The translations under genes and the position numbers were made by a program. The notes beneath the pieces were generated by a model, which saw nothing but the letters and a program-made list of their open reading frames with translations, did no database searches and was not told the DNA's origin. A stretch of 64,000 nucleotides of DNA. It comes from Platerodrilus igneus. Its lineage: Eukaryota > Arthropoda > Insecta > Coleoptera > Lycidae. This document shows positions 24,021 to 36,760 of the stretch, one piece after another. Position 1 is the stretch's first letter, and every line of letters begins with the position of its first letter. Location of the stretch: the NCBI GenBank assembly GCA_036346225.1, contig JARFIW010000941.1:1049501-1113500 (forward strand), read 5' to 3'.

Positions 24021-25038
24021 AAAGAAATATTTTAAAAATCCATTAAACAAACCACATATGATAGTTTTCAGATACATCTTTCTTTTTGGGACAGTGAACC
24101 AGATTTGACAGTACATATTCACGGACATCGCTGATATATTTCAGATCAAGGTACCTGAATTGTATATAGGTTATTGTGGCTTTATGTGGATCTATATGGA
24201 AAACAACCATATGACTTTAACTAAAGACACTTATAAGAATAACATCCTGTTATCTTCCTCACCATAGTGTGCTAAAACCACAGCATAGCAGGAACAAACT
24301 TGGGTTGTTTGGGGACACTTCTTCTGTAGACTCAAAGTGGATTAGTCTTAGGGTACCCTATTTTTCAAGATTAAATTACTAAAGGATATTTTTCCGTACT
24401 TCTCATTTTATGAATTTTTTGGATAGCTTTTGCTGCCCATATAAGACATATGTTCCGCCAAATATTAGTTTTTCTCATACAGAAATATTCAAAAAATTCT
24501 ATGGCAATATTTAGCTACAGGACCGATTGCAGAATACCTATTAAACACAGTTACTTTCGGCCTGTTCCTTATATTTAGCTATGCGGGTCTTGCATGAACT
24601 TACCAATAGGGAGCAAGAAGCATTCTCGCAAGCTAGTGTTATTTTAAAAAAAAACAAATGTACGTAGATGATGAGATTGAACAGCGCACGGTTATTTCAG
24701 CTGTACTCGCTCTTCAACGAGAATTAAGAGATTTGTTAAAGTTGTGAGGGTTTGAATTACGAAAGTAGACAAGTAATGCTTCTGATTTGTTATCTTCGTT
24801 GTTAATTCAGATTTCCCTTCTACTTTGTTTGATAAGGATGAACCACCCAGTATAAAAGTTATACGACTTCAATGGCATCCTCCTGGTGATTCATTTTTTA
24901 CACAGGGGAAGTCAATGTAAGTCCTTGTACAAAACGAATTTTTCCGTCATGTCGGTAGGGTATTTGATCCGTTAGGTCTTCTATATCCTATACTTCTTTC
25001 TGCAAGATATTTAATTCAGTGCCTTCGCAAGTTAAAAA

Positions 25039-25362
25039 TTGACTGAGATAAATCACCCCCACAAAATATTGTCCAAACTTGAATTTTTTCACATGTCTGA
25101 ATTCAAAATCCCTCATCACATCAATTTTTCTAGCAATTTTAAGGCCGAACTGCATGAATTTTGCAACGCATCTAGTATTGGCTATGCTGTGGCGGTTTAT
25201 ACATGCACGGAAGGTTCAAGTAATCATTTTACAGTGTCGCTGTTGTGTGCTAAGAGCAGAGGTACGCCACTTAAATTGTTGAGCTTATTGCAGTTAGAAT
25301 TACTAGGAACCATTTTTCTGGCAGATTTAGTTTCCTTTGTTAAAACTACTTTTTCTTTGTAA
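25039..25362 (+). pseudogene. BEL/Pao RNase H-like (peptidase A17 region)
   Basis: An open frame of 107 codons with ELHEFCNASSIGYAVAVY, VSLLCAKSRGTPLK and LLQLELLGTIFLADL, the signature blocks of the BEL Pol region after RT. It is flanked by stops on both sides. Confidence 0.85.
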
Positions 25363-25596
25363 ATTTGAGTTTATGATTTTTATGCTTGGGCAGATGCTCA
25401 AATAGTTCTTGACTTGTTAATTCCATCTCCTAATCGTTGGAAAATCTTCTTGGCAAATGATGCTTACTACATTCAAGATATTATTCCAACCGCTTTTTGG
25501 CATTATATTCCACTGCAGATGTGACATTGTGGGGTATGTTTTCTCAGAAACTTGTCCTACTCGATATGGTGGTAATGTTCTTCCGGAACACTGCCA

Positions 25597-25809
25597 TTGC
25601 ATTGGCATTTTGGTTCTCCTTTAGAATCTCATTTTCATCGTCTTACCGAGGCTGACATAAAACTGTTTAAAGTGCATTTTTTTCAAGTTGTTGGTGTACA
25701 ACGCCTTACTTTGGAAGAAATTACTAATTTGCATTGCCAAATAGAGGCACCTCTGAATTCCCTACCTCTTGGCACACAAGGCAATGATCCAAACAATCTC
25801 TTACACTAA
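25597..25809 (+). pseudogene. BEL/Pao integrase-linked fragment
   Basis: The frame contains LESHFHRLTEADIKLFK and a LEEITNLHCQIEA helix, resembling the region after the integrase catalytic core in BEL elements. Short and broken. Confidence 0.55.
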
Positions 25810-26159
25810 AACATTTTTTGATCCTGGAATCCGTAAATTCAACTCTTTCAGAACCTGTCTTTGGTGGAGGTGCTAATTTATTGCTTCTTGTGATGGCAGC
25901 TCATTAAAAGACTTTGATATCCTCTCCTGAAGAGCTATTCCCTCGAAAACTTAAACATATTACAGATGAGGCATAAGGGGATCAAATCTGTACCAGAAAT
26001 ACAACTCTATTCTTTAGTTCTGCTTAAGGGTGATCTTACTTCTCCCTTTCGCCGGCCTTTCAGTCATGTTATTGAGCTACACCAGGGTGCCAGTGGTCAC
26101 ATTTTTCTTTATGTTAATCATCAATTCAGAAAAAACATTGTGTTTTGGAGACCAGCATG

Positions 26160-28250
26160 TTCATGCATCGTGTTTATTTATATAATCATTGTTTAGTTTC
26201 ATTGAATTATATTATTTATTACAGAGTGCATGTATTTCGGTCGCTTAATAATACAAATGTTGGAATGTGTTTGGTTTTTGTTAATTCAAGCTTTGATATC
26301 AGTTCAGCAATAGTTAAGTTTATTATCAGCTGTCGAGGAATAATATGGTCTATTTACCAGCGGCGTGGTGCTCGTTATTTTTCTTATTGCAAAACTCAAT
26401 CCTGTGTCCTGTTCAATGCCGTTTCCATCTATATGCAACCTGTGTTTTAAACAAACTTGTTTATACCTATGGTTTACTATAAAATTTTACACACTGATGT
26501 AACAATTTCTTTTTACTATATAAAAAAATTTTTTTTGAAGCGACTCGTAAGTATTAAGGCAATAGAAAAAAGTGAAAAAATTTGCCAAGGGTGTTTATTT
26601 GCAAATTTAAATAGAATTTCGAATTTTTAATAAATTCTTGGTCCCATATGGAAAACAACATCCGATTTGCTGTTTTCTAGTTTGGTTCAATTACAAAACT
26701 AAATTCAACATTTTGTATCCACAATAATATAGAAAACAATTCAGCTGTTTTGAAACCTGGTTTGTAAAGTCGTAAATAGCAATATACTCTTTCAGAAGTC
26801 AGCATAAACACCTTATTCTTCACGAAATACCTCAAAGTTTTAAACTTATTTCATACACAGGACGTGTGGGCATTGGTCATTTGTTTTGATAAGATTTCCT
26901 TTGGCTGAACTGTCTCTGTCTCCACATCATCTTCGAGTCGAGCAGGTTTGGAAGTCGAGATGAGATTTTGTGGTGAAATATTTAAGTGCCTTAATCTATT
27001 TTTATTACAGCACAAACACCAAGTAGAACCAACATTGAAACCCTGTAGTAGGGCCAACAAAACAAAAGTGTAAAACTGGTAAAATACCGTAGAACGAAGA
27101 AGCATCTACTAGCCCACAAGTATCCTCTAACCAACCTACATCGTTAATTAACCTCGAGCTCATCAATCACGTACTACATCAGTCTTTGTCATTGTAAGCA
27201 ACCAGCTGGAACCTGTGCATAACCACTCTAAGGGTAGCAGCCAGCGGCCAGTAGATAAGAGTGAGTGATTTTAGCATGATCCCAAAAGAATATTTTTTTG
27301 CAATTCCCTTTCCCAAAACGACTAAGTTTCGAACCATGAAAACCTCTATTGTTCCAGTTTGTAAGACTCGGCATGCAAGTGAATAGAAATGATAATTTTT
27401 TGTTGGTTATTTAATATTTGCTACTGAGAATTTATATTTTCGCGAAAGAAATATTTGTTCTAAATTTGATATATCTAAAATTTTCACAAATAACTATTTT
27501 AAGATTATTTGAATTGCAGTTTTTGATTAAGTTTGTATGTGATTATCAGAGCTGATGCTCATATAGATCCTAAGAAATCAACTTGTTTAATTAATAATTT
27601 TTGATATCGCTAACACATGTGAAATTATGAAATTTTTTATAATCATGATTGGATAAAAATTATTTGTTATATAATAGAAACCTTCTGATTTTAATATGTT
27701 CAATTTTCTAGAAAGGATAAATTAGAAATTTTAAAATGATCTATTCCGATAGGGTTTCTGTATCTACCGTAAAATCTTATCTTTTTAATACTTGCTAGGT
27801 ATAGTGGCGTCTAACTTCACTCTACTTTGTTTCTCGTTTTACAAAGAATATTGCAACCCTACCCTTTTCATGACCTCGCGTGGGATAATTGTCATACTAG
27901 CCACTGACACGGCAGGTTTTTATAGTTCCATTTCGTACGCGTAAAAACTGTTTAAGTCTTTAAAGCATTGAGTTTTTTTATCTATTTTTTCCCCAGTGGC
28001 TTGCTTACAAAACGGGTTCTCTAAAAATTAATACTATTACAATGTAGTTTGATTCGAATTGTTTTCCGATTTCCTAGCCATTTGAGGGTTTTCATTTGTT
28101 TACCTTTTTATGGTTCGAGTCATCATGTAACATCACTTCCTTGTCAATGAAAATCAAATTAGTCTACATCAAAATATTTCATGTGTAAGTAAATCATAGT
28201 AATGTAAGCAATACAATAATTTTAATTTATTAGTTTAATTTCAGGTTTTG
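26160..28250 (+). repeat. BEL/Pao 3' LTR interrupted by repeat copy B
   Basis: The first part (26160-26504, starting TGTTCATGC) and the second part (28048 to about 28250, starting after 'gtttgattcgaatt') both align with 20245-20790. Between them lies 26505-28047, the inverted partner of copy A. A short 'atgta' occurs at both junctions and may be the target duplication. Confidence 0.65.
26505..28047 (+). mobile_element. Dispersed repeat copy B, inserted in the BEL LTR
   Basis: Inverted homologue of 21420-22790. Internally, 'gcgactcgtaagtattaa' near 26540 is partly mirrored by 'ttaatacttgctagg' near 27788, so these may be terminal or subterminal inverted repeats. It carries no recognisable transposase; an 84-codon minus-strand frame at 26851-27105 has no recognised family. 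Confidence 0.6.
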
Positions 28251-28269
28251 TTTTATCGTTTTATCACTG

Positions 28270-29260
28270 GGGTAGTTATGGTAGGTGGATAATCAGAATG
28301 CAATGGTCGAACTGAAAGATTTTCCCCATTTGGTTCTTGTTGCACTGCTTGTTTAGAGACCATACTGGAAATTGGTTCCCTATCTCTTTCCAAATGAGCT
28401 CTGTCTGAGATTAATTTTACTTAGTCTCTGGCCCTATCACGTATTTTGGAAATTTGATCTGTATGACGGCGCCAAATTCTTTCATCGTCTAATTTGATGT
28501 CATAATGAAGGTCACCCTAACTTGCTTCCACAGAATCTAATACCCATTTATCAGAGGAACTACAATCAAGAACTGCAACCCTATCTCCTTCCATAAACTT
28601 ACAACAATCCTCTCTACTCTTACATTTTTCTGCAAATCTGATAAGATGTTACAAAACTAAATTTAGTAGGAAAATGAAAGATTAAACCTACAAGCGATTT
28701 CCTTTGATTATTTGGTGTAATTCGATAATATGTTAAGATTTGTATTAAATTAAATTGCAAATTAATAGAAGTAATATTCTTAACTTTAAACTTATTCTTT
28801 AAGGCTTGAACTAAACATTCTGCCATATCATCTGTAGCTACATTATCTGGGGCTGTAAATTTGTTTTATTCTGTTGTCTTGAATAAGCTCTTTAAATTCA
28901 AAACTTGTGAACTGACTTTCATTATCAGACACTAATATATCTACCGGTCCGAATGTATCAAATATTTTACACAGAATTTTGATAGTATTTTTTGCAGTAA
29001 TGCTCATATTTCTTGCCATCAGCATAATGAATCAATCACCAGTAATAACTAGTAACCTAGAAATGATACAGCAAAGTCCATATGGATCCACTGAAACTAT
29101 TTCACTGTTGGCATCCAATGATGTGAACATACTTTACCGAGTTCTCTTTTTAATTACCCTATGCCATGATAAGTATTTGACCACTAACAAAACTTCTAGC
29201 CAAAGTTGTAGTTTGCGTGATATCAAAATGAGGAGCATGTAACTCATTTAACATTTTACA
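28270..29260 (-). pseudogene. Ty3/gypsy integrase fragment
   Basis: Minus-strand order: a zinc-binding-like ELHAPHFDITQTTTLARSFV near 29235-29175, then the catalytic core ITAKNTIKILCKIFDTFGPV and ILVSDNESQFTSFEFKELI at about 29000-28870. Next comes a MAECLVQALKNKFK helix at about 28826-28785, and a C-terminal module (DIKLDDERIWRRHTDQI) at about 28500-28450. DNESQF has the second catalytic Asp of the D,D35E core. Several frameshifts and stops. It is a gypsy/mag-type fragment, with no LTR identified. Confidence 0.85.
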
Positions 29261-29269
29261 TTTTTTGTC

Positions 29270-32200
29270 TTAGTGACAGGTATAATTACTCTTATGCCAT
29301 ATGTGATTGTCCTCTTTTCAATACCAAATTCGGTAGTATCTTTCCCCCAATGAAGGTTGTGAGATATTTCTTTGTCATTCTGTTATGGTATTCCGTGCAG
29401 ACAAGAAAGAAAAGTAAAGTAAAAAAAAATCGTCCGCACCGAATACGGCAACAAAGAAAAGGGAATCCAAAAAAGACAGTGATAGCTAAAACGTCGTCGA
29501 GTGAAATTGATTCCACAGAAAGAAAAAGGAAACCTCAAGAAAGAACGTTTATTTACAAAATCTTTAGAAAAACATTACACGAAAGGAGAGGCAATCTGTG
29601 GAGAAAACAAAATTTAATCATCCTAACTGGGAGGATTCACACAGTACATAAAATCTATGCTAAACAATTAGTACACTCAATTACCTCAAATTAATCTTTA
29701 ACCTATAACAAGAATTTAAAATATATATTATCGATTGATCTCAGTCCCTTGCTTGCTACCCTTGTTAAATCTTCATAGACAAAAAAATATTCATTCAAAG
29801 AACAATTTAAGTAATTAAATACTTACTTAGTGCCCACATTTCCTAAAAGTAACTTAAAAAAATTTATGTATTAGTGGAGACGGCAATAAGGAAGACCCTC
29901 AACAAACAGAAACATATTTTTGTTGCAGCGGTGCAGAATTATGTATTAATATCTCACATAACAGTAGAATCTTTTAAAAAATTTAGATAGATAAGTTTGT
30001 AGGACAGCCAATACTGAACTATTATCTAGTAAATACTTAACCAATAACAGCTGTCACCATAACATTCCCGATGATTGGAGCGAAGTAATTTCAGTTTTGA
30101 TACCGGAATATCTGTAGTTGTGTGATGAATAACCTAAAAACAAAAGAAAATCGACCCAATTTTCCATCAGGAAGTCATCAAACGATCCAAAGGAATACAG
30201 CAAGTTTTATATATTGGCATGGCGTTCTGCACCTCGATATTAGTAGAAAGTCCAGCCGGCTATGTTCAGGCACATAAGCGATTCGTGGAATTTTCTAATT
30301 CATTCGTAGTACTTTCAGAAATGTAACCTGCTGTGCTCTTCTCTTCCGACGACTTCTTGTAAAAACACATATTTGATTTAATAGACTCACTTTTATAGTC
30401 AATTATTTCTCTATTAACAACCATAATCAGAGTAAATGTATTATAAGTGAAGTTACGTTATTTGACAATACGGTAGTGACCACGATGACCACCAGCAATT
30501 TTTTTTTTCATAGCTTTGCTTTTATTTATAACCATAGTTAAATGTTCTTTTAAAATTGCATTATATTTGCTAACCAGCAATACCATTACTAAAAAAATTC
30601 CATGGTATAAACGTGGATTTGCTAAAGTATAACCAGCTTCATTCTTTTTGCCCTTAAAACTTAGACTTCACTTACCAATCGGTTTACTGATTCCAATTAA
30701 TCGTCCCAGAACCAATCACTTATTCTTTATTTGATTCTTCCTGAGTTTATCCTGTTTAGTGACTTTATATCTTTATATTTGGATCTTAAAAAAAGACTTT
30801 GAAGCTTTTTCCATGCTACTTACTGCTCTCATGCTCTTCATTCCGTTGAATTATGTTTCCAGTCTGCGTACTAACTACAAATCATATTTTTTCATCATAT
30901 TTCATAAATACCAAACCTACTGAGTTTGTTTTATAAAACATCATAGTTTAACCAAATGCGATGTGATCCATCTTTGTGTTAAAATATTTTTCTTGGTACA
31001 AATGGCAAATTCTAATCATCCATAGGCTGAAAGGGATGTCTTGTGAAAAAAATCAATATCGAATTTTAATAAAGGCTCAAAAATAGTTAGTTTTTTTACT
31101 ACTGTAACCTGAGAACTGACTCCAATGCTAATAAAAGCAATTCATGATAATAATGAAGAAGGCATTAGTAAAATGAAAGAAGGAACTAGAAGTGAAGGAA
31201 TTGAAGATGATGGCCCAGGTGACGATACTGCTATAATAGATTTCTTGTTTGCCGCTGGCGGTAGTGAACAAACTGTATAGGTTGAAGTAGTATTCTCTGT
31301 GACAGTCGTAATTGAAATTTTTGCAGATGATGTAAAATAGGTTTTTTACTTTAAACATTTTAAAGGCGTGATGAATAACACTACTATACAAAGCAAACGC
31401 AATCTGTAACTGTGTGCAGGCAGCCTATGTATGAAAGAGTAAACTACCCATGATGCAGGTAAACTTACTTTAAAAATATCTCGTACATTCACATAATGAT
31501 GTAATCAATGTCAAGGAATGTAAGCAGCGAAATAGTAGATTACAGAAATATTTGCTTGGATGAATTACAATACAACTGAAATTGGAGATAAGTGAATCAC
31601 TTCACTGGTTAGAGTACTAATGATGTAATGATTTTGTAAAGAATATCAAGGGGTCTTTAAATATCTTACAGACGATTTTCTGTATTAAATAACGCATTGA
31701 ATAAATAAGTTGTTCTCCAAAATATATAACCATGAATTGTCTTAAAATTCCCCTACAGAAACTATCAATTGGAAATAAATTGAAATGTTTAAAATTATTT
31801 GTTTTAATTAAATTGTAATATTAAGAATTCTCTTATGTTGGATAACGATTTTCAATGAATATTTTTCACAGAATAAGTAACCATAAACTTGTTTACAATT
31901 TCTCAATACAGAAGTTATTAACGAAGTTGAGTTTGTTTCTTACATTCCTAAGGAAATGCTGCATTTGTACTTAATCCTCTGTCACAGAACTCTGTGGATC
32001 AGTCCTTGACCATCAGATATACAAGGGCGAATAATCTACTGCATTATTCACGTTCTTACAAATTTATTTTGAATAACATTTTTTACATGTACATTATGCA
32101 ATCCAGCTCTCAAATTTATCGATTTTAATATAAAATTTTATTGTACAGTTGATCACCTAATTTTAGAAACAGGAACACACCTGGAATAAATTTTACTTGT

Positions 32201-32351
32201 GTTATTCTTAGTGTATGATGAGGAGAAATAAGTTTTCACTTGAACAATTGTTCGCTTAAAGATTATCTATATACGTGCAGGTCTTAGCTAAACCCATAAA
32301 ATATAAAAATAGCATAGCGTAATAAAAATTTTAATGATATTTTTTTTTAAG
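29270..32351. other. Unassigned intron
   Basis: About 3 kb of AT-rich sequence with no recognised element. The lysine/arginine-rich plus-strand frame at 29350-29694 shows low complexity and no family match. The 3' end holds an acceptor (eight T's, then AAG) for the next exon. Confidence 0.4.
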
Positions 32352-32628
32352 GTGGCACCTATGTTTCCTACAAAATTAAGAATGATTACAACGGGAGCCA
32401 AATTAAATCCACAAATCTGTCCTTCTAATCCTGATTTAGTAGCTTATATTTGCAATCATGACATTTGGGTTTCACACACTGTATCTGGATATAATGTTAG
32501 GCTTACTTATGCACATAAAGGAGACAGAAATCTTGCAGACGATCCTTTGTGTGCAGGTGTTCCCTCATATGTAATGCAAGAAGAATTCAATAGGTATCAA
32601 GGATATTGGTGGCAACCTCTATGTAAAG
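32352..32628 (+). CDS. Dpp8/9: DPP8/9-like exon 2 (residues 145-237)
   Basis: This exon encodes beta-propeller blades and the Glu-Glu helix. Family-diagnostic segments are VAPM (145-148), LNPQICPSNPDLVAY (162-176), NHDIWV (179-184) and VMQEEFNRYQGYWW (218-231). E221-E222 correspond to the paired glutamates that bind the free N-terminus of the substrate in DPP8/9 (known for the family). Acceptor TTTTAAG|GTGG is phase 0, joining GYS of exon 1 to VAPM. The donor aaag|gtaagc at 32629 leaves phase 1 and forms an Asp codon with the next exon. Confidence 0.93.
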
Positions 32629-32681
32629 GTAAGCTGATTGATTTCTTACTTTTAGGATCATAATTTGATATTATGTTTAAG

Positions 32682-32961
32682 ATGGAGTCTTTAGGATACT
32701 TTACGAAGAAGTTGACGATGGCGATGTTAAAATATTTTGTTTTCCTTCTTCACAAACAGATACGGGAGATGTAGAAGAATTTAGGTTTCCCAGAGCTGGT
32801 TGTGCAAATTCTAAGTCATATCTTAAAATGATTGAGTTTAGAGTAAATGATAATCAGCAAATTGTTGAAGTTTGTATGTTAGAATTGCAATTTTCTCTTT
32901 TAATGTTATTTCCATGGATGGAATATGTTGTTAGGGTTGGCTGGACTCCAGATTCTGAATT
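32682..32961 (+). CDS. Dpp8/9: DPP8/9-like exon 3 (residues 237-330)
   Basis: Propeller blade exon with DGVFRILYEEVDD at its start, FRFPRAG in the middle, and MEYVVRVGWTPDSE at the end, all matching DPP8/9 order. The open frame has no stop. It is separated from exon 2 by only 53 bp (32629-32681), with acceptor tttaag at 32676-32681. The donor gaatt|gtaagt at 32962 leaves phase 2, which joins in frame to 47191 and restores the FIW..LLDR segment. Short introns are common in insects, but the contrast with the 14-28 kb neighbours is marked. Confidence 0.93.
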
Positions 32962-35002
32962 GTAAGTATTTGGTACTTTATTTTGATGAGTTTGAGAAAA
33001 TTGATGGTTTTGCTTCAGTTATTAAATTAATATTAGTCATTTCTGACCTAAAAAGGTGAATTTTCGTACTTGCATAACCTATTTGTTAAATCAAAATGAT
33101 CATAGGTGAGTTTTTTTCGATATTTAGTATGAGGAGCTCGGAAACCATTAGAGATACATATCTGGTTAAATGGGGAAAGAGTTGGCTATTTGTAAAGAGC
33201 AATAAGAAGACAAAAAGAAATTGGTACTATTTTGTTCCATACTCAAAATGAAGCAAAAAATTCAAAAATTTCAATTTTAATTTTGTCTCCAGTGCTTACA
33301 TTTTTAAAGTTTTGTAAGAATGGTAAAGAAACTTTTATTTTTAAATTTCATATGTTATAAGACGCAATTAAAAATTGTGTGTCGTCCCTTCAGACCCACC
33401 ATTACCTTTAAATTTTTAAATACAAACTTGTATATTTTATTTTAGATTTCAAAAGATCTCGTAATTTCTAATGCAACTGCGTATGATATTTTTATGTATA
33501 TTACAAATTTGGCCATGAAAAAACCGTAATTTTTAATACTGATCTGGATTTTTTATTTATCGGTGTTACAATTTTAAATGAAAATAGTTTTGAGAAACTA
33601 ATAAACTGAAAATGACAAACGATTTCAAGAAACAATAAAGGAAATTAGGATACAAATGGTGTAGTACTAAAACACTGTAATTTATGTAAAATATTTAATA
33701 CCAAAGATGTTCATAAGGTGCACCATTATGGTTCATGCACAAGTTTTAAAATTGAATTTATTGCTTTTTTAATGGAACGTTGTTGTGCCATATAAGGGTT
33801 CTCGTTTTATTTTACTATTAATTTTAGGGGATTTTTAAACCCTGCTTGGGATAGTTTTTCTATATCATTTTTAATTTAAGTACGTGTTGTAAGTCCCATG
33901 AATATTAGGTTCTCACATTTCAGGACATTAGCCTATGGTTTGTGGTGTAAAAAACTGCAAACGTTACATTCTGAGGTAATGAAAATGCAGCTGCATTTAA
34001 CGGTTTTAACTATGGGAGCATGTGGGGAAAATGGTGGGCGACTATAGTTGATGAGAACTAAGCTTCTTGAAGGAGAGGACTTGGTTATCGATTGTGGACG
34101 AATATGGATGTACGGGCGTGAAATTCTGAGTTCGACGAAGTGATTCTCTTCTTTGTTACCTTTTTCCTATATCTACAAAATTATCTTGGTTTCGTCGACG
34201 AGGACAGTTGGGCTGCATCAGAAAACCCCCCGTCAAAGACTCCACGAGCCTATGATTTACTCCTGGAACGTAGGACACAACTAGACCTTTAGCGATCCAC
34301 CTGGTAAGTTTTTGTTCTTATTAATTTGTGTACTCACCAACAGTATCATTTATGCAACCCAATTTGTGGGCATGTGATGCCGAACTGGTATGCATTGTAG
34401 ATTAATCTTAAATAAATTTGTACTGTATAACTTAAAAATATTACATGGTGCTTGCAATAAAGAAGTTGATCTTTATGTGGTTTTAAAAGCTAGCTTTTTC
34501 ATACATTACGTGATTTTCACAGGTTACGTTATCCATATTCGCCTTTGTTTTTTATCTAATACGTAAATAAAAAACATTAAAAATCTTATCATTAAAGCTA
34601 AAAGCATCATAATAAAGCCATTAATTCTAAAATTTGTACACCTTAAAATATCACTGGTGTTACATATCCAGCTACTACCCACTGTTGTATATAAAATCTA
34701 TTTCACAATATTTTAAAAACACATATAAAAAGGGGATGATTCTTTGTGTTAGAAGTATGTCTCTTGCTTAATTTAAATAACAATAGGTAATTAAAATTGT
34801 GTATACCAATTACTTTTTTCTTTATAAATAATCTTCATTTAATTGACCGCTACTGCCGAAAAAGTTGCATTAAAATATCAATGGTAAGTTTAAATTGTTA
34901 TTTAACTATCTTCTAAAATATCTATCTGTCGTAATTTTTATTCATTTTTTGTGATAGACTCTTGATTTTAAATACAATTAAAAACCTAACATAGAATTTC
35001 TA
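32962..35002. other. Unassigned intron
   Basis: No element recognised. A relatively GC-richer patch at about 33900-34330 ends in 'cacctggtaagt', a donor-like sequence, but no coding frame supports an exon. Confidence 0.4.
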
Positions 35003-36430
35003 GGCGACGCCCGTGACAACACCCGTATCTTGCCCCAAAGGCCATTCATAATAATAAAAGACTAGTTATTTGCAGTCCGCAATAAGCAATTGTGCAGAAC
35101 AAAATAATAATTAAGATGTATCTGTGAATAAACTCTTTTGAAAATAATAAGAGCTTTATTCGCCTATACAAATCGGGCTAATAGTTGTATAGCCATTAAC
35201 AAACAATAGCTTTATTACTTCACAGGGGAAGAAGCATCCACTAACCGGCCAGTTTCAGCTTCCTTTAGCTTCGTCAGAGCAAATTAGTTTTCACCAACCC
35301 CATGAAGTAATCGAAGCTATTATATTGATATAACTTCGAAGGAATCCTTGTACTTGGCAAAAGTAAATAATATCGCCATCAGGTGGTAAAACGACTACAC
35401 TACTAAGCGTCGAACTACAAAGATTGATTGGAAACTACATTGTCGTTATGTAGATGGCTATACAAGTATGTCTGGCCTTTGAGATTTGCGGAATGTTATA
35501 GCAAAATTTATTTGCCAAATAACAAACCTTCTTGTGGCGACATGCGTTTCTTGCCCCAAAGGCAATTCCTTATAATAAAAGACTAGTTATTTGCAATCCG
35601 CAATAAGGAATTGTGTAGAACAAAATAATAATTAAGATGTATCTGTGAATAAACGTATGAAAATAATAAGAGCTTTATTCACCTATACATATCGAGCTAA
35701 TAGTTGTATAGCCATTAACAAAACAATAGCTTTATTAATTCACAAGGAGAGGAAACATCCACTGACCGGCCGGTTTTGGCTTTCTTAAGCTTCGTCAGAG
35801 CGAATTAGTTTCCAACAACCCTATGACTGCAAATAACTGGTCTTTTATTATTATGAATTGCCTTTGGGGCAAGAAACAGGTGTCGCTACAAGAAGGTTTG
35901 TTATTTGGCAAATAAATTTTGCTATAACATTCCGCAAATCTCAAAGGCCAGACATACTTCTATAGTCATCTATAGAACGACGATGTAGTTTCGGAACAAT
36001 CTTTGTACCTCCACGCTTAGTAGTGTTGATGTTTTACCATGTGTATGGTGAGTGATTGGTTTTGTTAACATAGTGTTAATGTGCTCCTCAAAGTATATTA
36101 AAATTAACTGATAAAAAGTGCTACTTATATATCAAATTTGGTATCATCTTAGAGCTAACTAGACAGGCTTTCAAACTACTAAACTTTTTTTTATAAAAAG
36201 TGCATCACAACTATGATATCAACAGATAACTAACATTTTAAATTGATAGTATACAAACTTTTGGTTATTATCAACAGTTATCTTCACAATAACTAGCTCT
36301 TATCTCTGCAATTACAATTGCCACATTGTTTTATTATTGTACATGACTGAACGCAGCAAAGTGAAAGAAAGTTATTTTGAAAAATATGCAAACATATTTT
36401 TGGTAAAAGTATTAATAATAAGGGTATAAT

Positions 36431-36727
36431 ATGCATGTTTGTTGGGAATGTAATCTAAATATAGAAGATGACAAATGTAGTGAGTGTGATGGGTGTACAA
36501 AAATAGTACATTTTGACTGTACAGACTTATCAAGTTCTGAAATAAGATGTATGCAGTTAAAAAAAGGAAGAGTTTTAAAATTTTATTGTTTAAAGTGTAT
36601 TAACTGTATGGAAGCAAAAAGTCGTTTAAATATAGAATTAGATGAGCAGAATACAGTATGGGACTATAATTGTACATGTTTTAAAAGGATTATTGAATTA
36701 CAAAAGCGTAAAATAAACTACTTATAG
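36431..36727 (+). CDS. LINE ORF1-like PHD/zinc-finger protein
   Basis: A 98-codon frame starting at the first Met after the LINE 5' UTR. Cysteine/histidine spacing CWEC, CSECDGC, HFDC, YCLKC (residues 4-55) fits a PHD-type C4HC3 finger. A PHD finger at the start of ORF1 is known in CR1/L2-type LINEs, where it may contact nucleic acid or chromatin. It is shorter than typical ORF1 proteins: no coiled coil or esterase domain follows, and the endonuclease begins about 40 bases after its stop. Either most of ORF1 was deleted or the finger was once fused to ORF2. Confidence 0.65.
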   Translation: MHVCWECNLNIEDDKCSECDGCTKIVHFDCTDLSSSEIRCMQLKKGRVLKFYCLKCINCMEAKSRLNIELDEQNTVWDYNCTCFKRIIELQKRKINYL

Positions 36728-36760
36728 CAATTACCTTCTAGATGTCTAAATATAACAGCA

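Larger units (their letters stand above)
22920..26160 (+). mobile_element. BEL/Pao retrotransposon internal region, degenerate
   Basis: Plus-strand remnants appear in canonical BEL order. Gag-like ISALQVLQFDTNNW lies near 23150-23205. A Pao-type aspartic protease (AIIDSGSQCSF) lies at about 23500-23535. RT fragments follow at about 24300-24990, then the FDPLGLLYPILL motif near 24965-25000, RNase H/A17-type ELHEFCNASSIGYAVAVY with LLCAKSRGTPLK at about 25150-25280, and integrase pieces at about 25440-26050. Multiple frameshifts and stops. LTR relatives lie on both sides. Confidence 0.85.

Noticed and set aside
29350..29694. Arg/Lys-rich plus-strand protein of 114 codons
   Set aside because: Composition follows A-rich sequence; no domain, splice context or homology recognised.
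32629..32681. Reading exons 2 and 3 as one frameshifted pseudogene exon
   Set aside because: GTAAGC...TTTAAG borders and phase 1 restore the frame exactly, so a 53-bp intron is the simpler reading.
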